Assembly: GCA_026545765.1 (NCBI GenBank)
Contig: CM048839.1
Coordinates: forward strand, 84,869,914 to 84,933,913
DNA: 64,000 bases
Direction: 5' to 3'
DNA from: Plantago major
Taxonomy: Eukaryota; Streptophyta; Magnoliopsida; Lamiales; Plantaginaceae
Both the position numbers and the translations under genes were made by a program. Below, one piece after another: positions 22,102 through 31,918 of this stretch (position 1 is the first letter of the stretch; each line of letters begins with the position of its first letter). The notes under the pieces were generated by a model. The model saw nothing but the letters and a program-made list of their open reading frames with translations. It did no database searches and was not told where the DNA came from.

Positions 22102-22900
22102 TGTTAGGAATATCTGTTTAGATTTCGATCAGTAAACCCTAATGAATTATCTTAGCTCAGAAAGGTAACTAGTAATATTAGTTCACTTGAACATTGTAAA
22201 AGACGAAGCTTACTGAGTATGTTAGTCTAGCATATCATGTATAGGATGTTAGGTCTCAAATTGTAATTTTTATATGTTTGAAGAAGACCAATAAGCAAGC
22301 ATCCAGCAGGAAGAGCACTAATTATTGAAGATCACGAGACTGCACAAGATTGCTGAAGACAAAGGAGAAAGGTCTCCTAAGATACCTTGGGTCAGATACC
22401 TTGAATAAAATAAGTCTCTTTGGAAGACATGTTTTTCAAGAGGTTTCTGAGACCCAAAGGTTACTGAGTAAGGAAGTGCAAAGCCTCAGATAGCTTGCAT
22501 AATTCCGTTCAGACTACATGACAAAGATAGTACTGTGCATTTATTACGCAGACAGAGATGTCTGAGTAAAAGAGGAAATTTCTGTAAAGAGACAAAGCTC
22601 ACTACCGTACTATCATCACATATTAATAGCTTCAATTTCTAAGTGCCTAACGGATACTATTCAACCGACATGATTTTTAACTATAAATATCTCCACTTAG
22701 AATGCTTGAAAATATCATAGGTACTTACACACTTTATAGCTTGCTGACACGTGCACTTATCACAAAAAGACTTCCGCTCTCTGAATCTATGTATCAGATG
22801 CCTATAAAGCTATCTATGAAACTCTGTTATCGATAAAAGTTTGAAAAGACTATTCACCCCACCCCCCCAGTCTTTTACTTTGCCGTTATCTGGACCAACA
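22102..22900 (+). repeat. copia-0 3' LTR, short form
   Basis: TGTTAGGAATATC to GGACCAACA, the termini of the 1.6-kb copia-1 and copia-D LTRs. It is only 799 bp: the section from just after the first TATAAATA (22683) to the CACTTATCACA segment is missing, including the 56-bp repeats and the second TATA box. Confidence 0.88.
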
Positions 22901-22977
22901 ATATGTATGTGTTTTATAGTCATTGTAAACTAAATAGTCACTTAGTTGAGCTATAACAATAGCTCTTCATTTGTGGA
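22901..22977. other. Spacer between copia-0 and copia-1
   Basis: Seventy-seven bases with no gene. Host sequence next to the copia-1 insertion point; before insertion it was joined to 48139 onward. Confidence 0.6.
22973..22977. repeat. Target-site duplication of copia-1 (GTGGA / ATGGA)
   Basis: GTGGA precedes the 5' LTR and ATGGA (48139-48143) follows the 3' LTR; four of five bases match, consistent with an aged duplication. Confidence 0.65.
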
Positions 22978-24609
22978 TGTTAGGAATATCTGTTTAGATT
23001 TTGATCAACAACCTAATGACTTATCTTAGCTCAGATTGGTGCTTAGTATTCTTGGTTCACTTGAACACTATAAAAGAGGAAAATCACTAAGTATGTTAGT
23101 CTAGCAAATCTTGTATAGGATGTTAGGTCTCTGAATGTAATTTTTATATCTTTGAAGAAGACCAAGAAGAAGGCATCCGGCAGAAGAGTTCAACAAATTT
23201 GAAGAGATGAAGGAAATTGGTCTCATCAGATACCTATGTCCAGATATCTTGAAGAAACAAGTGTTTTTCAATAAACAAGTTTCGCAAAAGATATCTGAGA
23301 ACACAAGGTTTCTGAACGAGGAAAAGTGCCCGCAAAAACCTACACTCAGATACCTTGGACAAAACTTTGTTTCCAGGAAACAATGTTTTGATAAAGTATC
23401 TGGAGATGTGAAGGTCTCTGGAAAAGGACATGTAATGCTTCAGAAAGCATGCAGAGTTCCGTTGGCACTGCAGGATAAAAATAGTACAATGCATTTAATG
23501 TGCAGACAGAGACATCTAAACAAAAGAGGAAATCTCTGAAAAGAGACAACGTCTTCTGCAGTACTATTTACAGATATCAATAGTTTGAATTTCATTGAGC
23601 CTAACGGATACTATTCAAACGACATGATTTTCAACTATAAATATCAACACTTAGAATGCTTGAAACACACACAGAACTTACATACCAAGAATACATAACT
23701 GAACACCTTAAGCTTCTATGATAATACAACTAGTGGTATCTTTCTGTTAAGCATTCAAGCCTTCTGCCTACTTACTCTTTAGCTTATAGTTGCGACCAAG
23801 CTCATGAATTCTGAGTAGCACGAAAGTTCTAAGTGTCCTGATCCGTAACAAGCATTGCTATTTGTGAAGGAGTTGAGTCAAAAGATCAATTATCTGAGAT
23901 TCATTCTCTAGAACATTGATCATAGACTTGGGTCAGTAAAGAACATATCACCACACATTGTGAAGTGTGTTAAGTGACTCTTGTTCAAGAAGGTAGTATT
24001 ACATAACTGTGGAAGTTATTAATCTACCAATCTGACAAACTCTTCTATAACCAACACCATACACGGCGTGGAGTATAGGAAGTACTTAGTTTGGGAAACT
24101 AAGGAACAACTCCAAGGTTACTGAGCATAGAAGTACTTAGTATGGGAAACTAAGGAACAACTCAATGGTTTCTGAGTATAGGAAGTACTTGGCTGGGAGT
24201 CGGGGAATAACTCAGGGGGAACACTTGGCTGGGAACCTAGTGTAAAAGGGAATCAAGAGATAGGATTATTATAAGGTGAACTCAATATCTATCATAGTGA
24301 ATTTCAAGTCCTAAGAAAGGGAGAGTGGATTAGTTGAAGGATTACGCCACGTTTAGATATCACTATAAAAAGACGTGTTATTTACTTTCAGCAATTTAGT
24401 TATCATTCTCTTTATCCTGCTAAGTATTTAAACACATTATATCTTGCTGAGCACGTGCACTTATCACAGAAAAGTCTTCCGCTCTCTGATTATAAGTATC
24501 AGATATCTTCACACATATCTGAGAAACTATTTTATTGACAAAAGTTTTAAAAGACTATTCACCCCCACCCCCCCTTCAGTCTTTTACTTTGTCATTATAT
24601 GGACCAACA
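22978..24609 (+). repeat. copia-1 5' LTR
   Basis: 1632 bp, TGTTAGGAATATC to GGACCAACA. Two TATA boxes are visible: TATAAATA near 23635 and TATAAAAAGA at 24364. It also carries 56-bp tandem repeats (24078-24225) and a C-rich run (about 24559-24575) close to the end. Confidence 0.92.
24078..24225 (+). repeat. 56-bp tandem repeats in copia LTR
   Basis: Three imperfect units, each with GGAAGTACTTAG (or variant), GGGAAACTAAGGAACAACTC and a TCTGAGTAT/TACTGAGCAT end. The same array occurs in the 3' LTR (about 47605-47750) and a shorter one in copia-D (about 52235-52345); copia-0's LTR has none. It lies 140 bases upstream of the second TATA box. Confidence 0.8.
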
Positions 24610-24611
24610 AG

Positions 24612-24623
24612 TGGTATCAGAGC
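24612..24623 (+). promoter_or_regulatory. copia-1 primer-binding site
   Basis: TGGTATCAGAGC, the plant copia site complementary to initiator tRNA-Met, two bases past the LTR. Confidence 0.93.
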
Positions 24624-24727
24624 GGGAGGTTCCCAAGCCTTCTGCACTGAACCTACATCCCAGATAACTGCCCGCTAACTGCTTTCCACCTACACTTGAT
24701 TTGTTTGTTTAGTGTGATTGCTGCAGG

Positions 24728-27058
24728 ATGTCTTTAAGTGACGCTCCGATTCTCAAGCCAAAGAACTATGAGAAATGGAAGAACAACATGATGCTCCATC
24801 TAGAAGCCATCAGTGACGAAATGATCAACGTGATAAAGAATGGCCCCATAGTCATTCAACAACTCAAGCAGGTCATGGAGGTTTCTAATGGTAGAGACTG
24901 TGATCCCACTGATGAAGAACCAAGTGGTGGTTCCTCACACACAAATGCGTCAACCAGTGGAAGACCTACTAGTCAAGTTGTTTATGAGCCAAAGCCCAGA
25001 GAGCTCTGGACATCGGAAGATGCCAAGAGAAATCGACTGGATGGTCAGACTTGTAATATCATCATACGTTCCACTCCAGAGCACATACAGTGTAAACTAT
25101 GGGGTGCAAAAACGTCGAAAATGGCATGGCAACTGATTGAAGAAATTTGTGCCGGCACTGAGAAAAAAAAGGAAAATAAGTTCGAAGTTTTGAAGCTCAA
25201 ATTCCAAAACTTTAAACAAGGTCCCATAGAGACTCTTGAAGAACTAGATTTTTGGTTTACAACACTAATGAGTGAAATGGCTGCAGTTGGTGAAAGTGAG
25301 AGATACTCTAACTCTGAAAATGTTAAGACTATCGTGAGAAGCTTGAATCAAAACTGGGAACATACTCAGTACTTTTATTTCAATAAAGGAATGCCAAACA
25401 TCACTCTAGTAGAACTCTTTTCTCACTTAGCTACTGTCAACTATGAAACTACTTAGAGAGGACAAGTGGTTGCTGAGAAAGTTCACAATGTTGCTTTAGT
25501 GACACAAGGTACTTCTGAAAAGAAGGATACCAAAGAAATGACTGAGGAAGATGCTCTTGCTGTGAAGCAAATGAGAAAATATGTCAGTCAGGAGATTGAG
25601 AGAAGAAAAGCCAAAGAGAAGCTAAAAAAACATCTTGGCTCAAACTATCACCAGTACAAAAATATGCAGCTGTCAAGCTCGCTGAACAAGCCGGTTCAGC
25701 AAGCATCTAGTACTGAGGAAGCAGAAATCGGAAACGATATCTGTTTCTATTGTCAGAAACCTGGTCATTTTAAAAGGGACTGCCCTGCTTTCAATAAGCT
25801 AAAGACAGGTGACAAGAAAGGTAGAACAAATTTCAAGAGTGGTCAGAGAGCTATGCTCACTGAAGAAAGGAAAAAGATTCAAATACAACTGGATGCTCTT
25901 GATATTGAGTCAAAATCTGAGGAAGAAGACTCATATGACTCCAAACTACCTTCACCAGAGTTATGTGGCATCACTCATGAATTGGTTGACTTTGGTCAAA
26001 AGAAAAGGGAATTGTGTGGGGTTGCTGAGGAGGTCTATCCAGATTGCTCCAACATTGAGCCTTGCCTAATGGCTGACAAGGTAACCAACATTTCTCAATT
26101 TATAAACTATGAGAGTGATGAGGAAGGAATCAGAGATCTAGAACATCTCATAAGAGAACTTGATCTCTACAAAAGAGAATTTCTAATGGTTCAAGCTAGA
26201 GCCGAAATTCTTGAAGAAGAAAAGAATTCTCTTGAAAAGGAAAATTCACAATTACTCAAGATATCTGAGAAAAAGGATGCCAAAAATGCATTTCTCAAAG
26301 CACAGATATCTGAGACGGAGAAGTCAGACAGAAAGGCAATTGATATACTCCAAAAGGAATATAAATATCTTCTTTCTGAAAATGAGGAACTCAAAAAGAA
26401 AGAACTATCTTTTCAATCCTATGCCAAAGCTAGTGACACTCTTACTGATGTACACTCTTATTTAAGAGATCCTTCAGAAAAGGGAGGACTTAGGCTGGAC
26501 ACACAAACAAATAGTTCTACCACTCTGAATAAGAGTGATGAAAGAATAACATTTGTTAGTGCTCAGCAAGATGGTTGCCAGACAACCTATAACATTTGTC
26601 AGAAAGCTAAGGCTGTTAACAAAGGCAAGGAAGTTGCGACCAACCCTTTGAGGGAAAAACAAGTCCCCAAGAAAACTGTGGAAAAGGTTTCTGAAAAGAA
26701 ACCATGCAGTAAAAAGTGCAATCACCCACAGTGCTATGTCTCTAGGAAAGGAAAAATTGCAGGAGCTGGCAATTTTCCCAATGTACCATTTTTCGGAAGA
26801 AATAATGATCCAGAAACTAGTGAAGCTGCTGAGAGAAGATCTCAGAAAGCAAAAGGTGGTCGAAATGGCATTGGCTACAAAGCCATCGGAAAGATACTTG
26901 CTCAGCAATATAAACAAGAGCAAGATCAATGGATGAATGCCAGGATTGCACATAGCAATCATCAGAAGTGGAAGAAAGAACAGGCTACGACCACTCTGAA
27001 TGCCAGGGCTAGAAGGAATCTGAGAAAGAAAGCCGAGCTCGCTGAAAAGTCGACTTAG
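24728..27058 (+). pseudogene. copia-1 gag
   Basis: ATG 24728 lies about 100 bases past the primer site. The first 242 codons form the UBN2-type capsid (NYEKWKNNMMLHLE, LWGAKTSKMAWQLIEE, IVRSLNQNWEH), ending at TAG 25454-25456. The same frame resumes and stays open for 530 residues: zinc knuckle CFYCQKPGHFKRDCP near 25740, an acidic linker, a long coiled coil (EEEKNSLEKENSQLLKISE) and a Cys-rich KKCNHPQCYV. In copia-D a TAA sits at the same codon, so the stop is either ancestral or a readthrough site. A second stop at 27056 (CST in place of QTQ of copia-D) precedes protease. Confidence 0.82.
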
Positions 27059-28292
27059 CAACCTGACAGGTATCTGAAAGCACCAAATGGAGCACGAAGG
27101 AACACTACAAGAAGGAAAATAGTTTTAAATGATAATGACACTAGTCATTTACCTAAAATTCCTCATTATGTTCCAGTAAGACAAAAGAATGCCCCAAGAA
27201 AGTTCATTCAGAAATGGATTCCTACAGAGAGATTCTTTAGTCCAGAAGGTTCCATTGTTGGAATGAGAGCCTAACTCCATGTTTCCTGTTTTGTGCAGAA
27301 CACTCTGAGAAGAACCCGAAGTGGCATTTTGATAGTGGATGTGGGAAGCAAATGACAAGAGACAAAGCAAATTTGGTAAACTACAGAGAATGTGATAAAG
27401 GACAAATTATTAGATTTGTTGGAGGAGATGAAAATCCAACCATAGGTTTTGGCGATCTGAAGCATGGAGATCTTACAATCACTGAAGTACTACATGTAGA
27501 GGGATTGAAATATAATCTCTTAAGCATGAGTCAATTGGTAGACAAAGGGTACTATGTAAAGATCATGTCAAAACTATGCAAATTGGTTGACAATGAGTCA
27601 AAGCAGACAGTCTTGGTTGCTAAGCGGAAAGGAAGTCTCTATGTTGCTGACTGGGCATCGCCACAACTGAAGAATGTCTCATGGTGAGTCAATCTGGCCA
27701 CACTGAAGAAAATTGGCTATGGCATAAAAGAATGAGTCACTTGAACTTCAAAACTCTGAACAAGCTAGCCAAGAAAGAATTGGTGGTTGGATTACCCAAA
27801 AGGGCATATATTAAAGATGGTGTATGCTCAGCTTGCCAAATGGGGAAACAATCCAAAACATCTTTCAAGTCTAAAACTAGACACTCCAGTGAAAGGCCAC
27901 TGCAGATATTTCATATGGATCTTTTTGAATCTTCTGTAACTAGCTATGTAGGAAAGAAGTATAGTCTGGTTGTAGTTGATGATTTCTCAAGATTCACTTG
28001 GGTTGTATTTCTCGAACAAAAATCTGATGCAACGGTTAAAATACCCAACTTGCTGAATAAGCTTGAAGTCATGAAAAATGACAAGGTATCTGTAATCAGA
28101 ACAGACCATGGTACTGAGTTTGTGAACCAGTACATAAAAGAATTTTGTATCTGCAAAGGTATACAACATCAACTATCTTCAATAAGGACACCACAACAAA
28201 ATGGTGTTGCTGAAAGGAAGAATAGGACCCTAAAAGAAGCAGCAAGAACAATGCTTGCTGGCACTGAAAATAAGTTAAATCTATTGGGTTGA
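27059..28292 (+). pseudogene. copia-1 protease and integrase
   Basis: After a linker (DRYLKAPNGA) the retropepsin-type protease reads WHFDSGCGKQMTRDK (near 27322), in a frame shifted from gag. The pre-integrase zinc region follows at 27681: LWHKRMSHLNFKTLN and CSACQMGKQ, completing H-H-C-C. The integrase core shows HMDLFESS, VVDDFSRFTW, DHGTEFVN and the Glu in PQQNGVAERKNRTL, so D, D, E are present. The frame breaks at about 28280 (reads LLG then stop, where the next frame gives YWVEVVNIAC), separating the integrase C-terminus. Confidence 0.85.
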
Positions 28293-29231
28293 AGTTGTTA
28301 ACATAGCCTGCTACACTCAAAATAGATGTTTGATTAACAAACGCCATGACAAAACTCCTTATGAACTTTTGATTGGTAGACCCCCTAGTATCAAACATCT
28401 AAGGGTGTTTGGTTTCAGATGTTTTGTTCTTAACAATGGAAAAGAATACTGGAGAACATTTCAATCAAAAGCAAATGAAGGAGTATTTCTTGGTTATTCT
28501 CTGAATAGCAAAGCCTACATAATCTACAACAAAAGAATGCAAAAGATTGATGAATCTGTTCGTGTAGTATTCTATGAAGGAAACAAGAAAATACCCTTGA
28601 ATGAAGAACTCTCAGATAGGTTCAATGAACTAATGATTAAAGATTCTGGAGAAGAATCCTCAAAAGGAAATAATTCTGTCATTCACTTAGAGGATGACTC
28701 TGACGATGAAAAGCAACCATTGCTTAGTAACAACCAGATGACTCTAAGACATGATGAAGAATTTCCTATAAGAATTCCAGAAATGGAACACATTACTGAG
28801 AATCTTCATCATGAAGAGATTTCTGAGAATGAGATTGCTGAAAATCCAATCCCAGAGATCTCTAACACTGAAAAAGTGTCAGATATCTATGGCATTTCTC
28901 GTGTGCCAGATATCTCAAATACTGAAAAATTATCTTGTCAAGATCATAATGATTCACATTTAGATCAAAATGATATTGATCCTACTAGTTCAAAACCCAT
29001 TATAAAATGGATAAGAGATCATCCTACCAAGGATGTGAGTGGTCCTTTAGACCAAGGGGTTAGAACTAGGAGAGCAATTGCTCGAAATGTAGACTCTCTC
29101 AATGGATGTTCCATCTCAAACATTGAACCTAAAACTATAGAAGAAGCATTGAAGGATCAAGATTAGATCTCTGCAATGCAAGAAGAGTTTGATCAATTTG
29201 AGAGAAACAATGTCTGGAAACTGGTTCCATT
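28293..29231 (+). pseudogene. copia-1 integrase C-terminus to start of RT
   Basis: Contains KTPYELLIGRPPSIKHLRVFG and GVFLGYSLNSKAYIIYN, the conserved end of copia integrase, then a long acidic linker. A TAG at 29164 interrupts EALKDQD. The RT entry motif WKLVPF ends exactly at the G2 border (29231) and resumes at 43171 as [13 protein letters not shown]. Confidence 0.82.
29227..29231. repeat. Target-site duplication of G2 (CCATT / CTATT)
   Basis: CCATT precedes one LTR and CTATT (43166-43170) follows the other; four of five match. Removing G2 and one copy rejoins the copia RT frame. Confidence 0.8.
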
Positions 29232-30117
29232 TGTTGAGGGATAAAACCTCGAACACTAACTAACTAAACTATTACAAGCAACCTAGTCTAAGGCCCGCCT
29301 CTGACTTGAAGCCCGATGTAGTACCAGTCCGAGCTCGAGTACCTGAAAGGACTAAGTGGGGGGGGGGGTTAGAATGGGTTATCCGGATTGCCTATGTCAA
29401 TCCGGTAAGAGACTTTACTCAAGAGAGAGTTGGAAGCTCTCAATGTAATAGTTAAGGGGGAATATGACTTAGGGATCATCTTACCTTAAGGTCCTGGACC
29501 TTGTGCTATATTTATAGTTATCATGTACTTATGAAGAGGTTCATAAGATGACGCCAAGTGTATGATTTAGATTTGGACACCAATGCTATCTTTGGCCCAT
29601 AACCCAATAGTGAACAGTAGTCCAATACCGATTAGTGGGCCTGGGAGGGTAGTTTGGACCTTTTTCCTCTGAGAGTACTGTTCCGCCCGTTGGGTCCGTG
29701 TTAGTCCCTCGGACAAATCTGTCTGCTTGGTTGATCTACCCTTGGGTAACTCTGGATGTCTGAGCCAAGAGTCTCACGGAAGTATCTCAGTGGTTCTGTT
29801 ATATACGTTTGGTCTTAATGTGTGGTGGCATCCAAGATTCTCTCGTCCGGTCCGTTTGGCATCCTAGGACTGACAGTTTGTGGCACTTGGAAGGACCATG
29901 TGACCTTTTGTCAGGTTCGGAAGTCGTACACCTAGCTTGGTCGGACTTAGCTGAGAAGGTGTGTTGACTTGTAAGTACTAGTTGACCTGGAATGGTTTCC
30001 CTTAGGTCGGACCGTTTGAAGGTCGGACTAGCAATGAATTGGCTATCTCAGCCTTGATGCGCTCTAGGACATGCTCTATGGAGCCCTTAACGGATTGGAC
30101 ACATGTCCGTATCAACA
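29232..30117 (-). repeat. G2 3' LTR
   Basis: 886 bp, TGTTGAGGGATAAAACC to CCGTATCAACA, nearly identical to 42278-43165 by eye. A minus-strand TATAAATA lies at 29509-29516. A G9 run near 29360 replaces a TGGGGTGGGG variant in the partner. Confidence 0.93.
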
Positions 30118-30128
30118 TATGTCCCCCT
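30118..30128 (-). other. G2 polypurine tract
   Basis: Minus strand AGGGGGACATA directly before the 3' LTR, the primer for plus-strand cDNA synthesis. Confidence 0.8.
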
Positions 30129-30729
30129 AGTTTCCAAGTATCTTAGTAGAAGATAGTTGGTAACAATGAAAAGAACAAGTGTGTTCTGGAGCGTGTCCGA
30201 ATCATTAACTGAAAAAGGAAAAAATACTTTTGAAAAAGGAAAAAATCCTTTTTGTTGGGATCCGTCGTCCGTGTTCTTAGGAATTCAATATATCTCTCCC
30301 CCCCCCCCCCCTTTCCTTCTACATTACTCGGACTGTAGATTGTAAAGGTATTTGTATCCGAGATATATAGATCCGAGTACAGTTAGGATCTGAGGAAGTC
30401 CTCTGTGGAAGAGTGTATCGGAAGCTATCCGTTGGACCGATTATGTGAAATGGTCCTCCTGGGCCGCTGATCCGTAAATCAAAGAGGCCCAATGAGTTGC
30501 CTGTCCGGCCCACGGGGAAAGATCCCGGGTAAGGCGATGCGACCGTTGGATTGGAAAGCTATCAACGGTTGGGATTTAAACCCAATTGATGTGATGCTTC
30601 TGTTGAGCATTAAATGCGATGCACTGTTAGATATCCACTTGCGAACCGGCACAACTGTTGGATTGAAAAAGATCCACGGCTAGGGTTCGAATCCAAGTGA
30701 CGTGACTCTTGGCTTTCCCAAATTGCCCC
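30129..30729. other. G2 spacer between polypurine tract and antisense promoter
   Basis: No supported gene. It contains a C12 run at about 30299-30311. It would be promoter-upstream DNA for the plus-strand unit. Confidence 0.5.
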
Positions 30730-30737
30730 TATAAATA
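30730..30737 (+). promoter_or_regulatory. TATA box of the antisense unit in G2
   Basis: TATAAATA followed about 30 bases later by a CACTTTCACAC start-like region, opposite to G2's own transcription. It precedes a 5' leader with an intron, so it looks like a real RNA polymerase II promoter. Confidence 0.65.
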
Positions 30738-30931
30738 GTCAGCCCATCAATCACTTTCACACTTTTAGCCACATCGAAACTCAGAGCAACTATAAAGCAA
30801 TCCGAGCAATCAAAGATCAGTCTGAGCAACTGAAACTCGCAAAATCTTGGAATTTCCATCCCAGATTCGTACTCTCGGAGAGCTAGCAAGGCTTCGTCAT
30901 CCGTTCAATCTTCTCAAGTCAACTTCGTCAA

Positions 30932-31444
30932 GTAAGTACGCCTCAATTCCTCCTAAGGTTTCTTATTTTCGCGATATGCTTGCTGCATGCCTGCATGTTT
31001 TTGCCCTGCTTGAATATCCAATTGTTGATTCTGTGGTTGCTAATGTTGCTAGTGATAGGCTTCAGCAGCGTACTTAGTTGGATTACTTCTATTTTGTGCT
31101 GTAGCATTCTAATTTCCTTTACCGGTAGCCTGTTGATTCGTCTCGTATGTCATGCCCACTATAACCAAAACTTGATTATGCATGCTTATTTGGTGATGTG
31201 TTGGTGCCGATTGGCACACAGTCTTCCGTAAATTGTCCCTGTTAACATGTCGGGTAGGGTAGACAATAGTGCCGATGGCGCGTCTCTGTGTGCCATGATT
31301 AGTGCCCATAGTGTTAAGACTATACTTCATGCAGAAAATCTGGTAAGGTAGAACTTCGTCGGATCACTTTGACTTAATAAGACATCTAAATGAACTCTCG
31401 GACAATCACCACTATCATTTCGGACTCATTTCCTTCTGCCCTAG
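30932..31444 (+). other. Leader intron of the antisense unit
   Basis: Donor CAA/GTAAGTACG at 30932 and acceptor TTCTGCCCTAG ending at 31444, one base before the ATG at 31446. About 513 bases and T-rich. An intron ending just before the start codon is common in plant genes. Confidence 0.62.
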
Positions 31445-31445
31445 G

Positions 31446-31886
31446 ATGTCCGGGAGCGATAGTCAGAACCAACACAAGGCTCAAGGCTACAATGATAGAG
31501 TAAACTCGGTGACTGAATCCGTGGATTTAACCATGTCTGAAGGAGATTTTCTGGTCGTGGACCTTGTGTCTTCCAGGGACTCTGATGCTGAACAAGGAGT
31601 CCGGGGTGCAGCAGAAACGCAGGCTGACGTTGCAGTGGGTCAGGGAAATATTGCTAGGACTAGGTCAATAGTCCAATCTCGGACTATAGGTGGTGTTGGG
31701 ATGTCCGGTGATCCGAATGAACTTCATACTTAGCTGGAAGGCGACAGTGGTCGGGAGGCCCATGAAGTGGAAATTTTCGAGGCTGGGGAAGAAGACCGTG
31801 TTGTGGCAGAAACAGGTCCGTCCAACCCGAGCACGTCCGGGAGACCCGAAGGCGGCGAAGAGGAGGAGGAAGATGGTGAAGAAGAA

Positions 31887-31918
<32 letters not shown>

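Larger units (their letters stand above)
11090..22900 (+). mobile_element. copia-0: 3' part of a Ty1/copia element, split by N
   Basis: Accessory-ORF coding sequence runs 11090-12087, continues at 19587-21770, and is followed by a degenerate polypurine tract and an LTR (22102-22900) homologous to the copia-1 LTRs in the same orientation. Rejoining the sides of element N restores a reading frame (YFDMD then IFEVHQIVV). Gag, protease, integrase and RT are absent; whatever carried them lies beyond the LINE or was deleted. The left boundary is uncertain. Confidence 0.75.

Noticed and set aside
24078..24225. Regular repeats considered as a CRISPR-like array
   Set aside because: Units are contiguous with no unique spacers, and they lie inside a plant LTR.
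26474..27061. 195-residue minus-strand ORF across copia-1 gag
   Set aside because: It is the antisense shadow of the open, conserved gag frame; the gag frame has a zinc knuckle and homology to copia-D.
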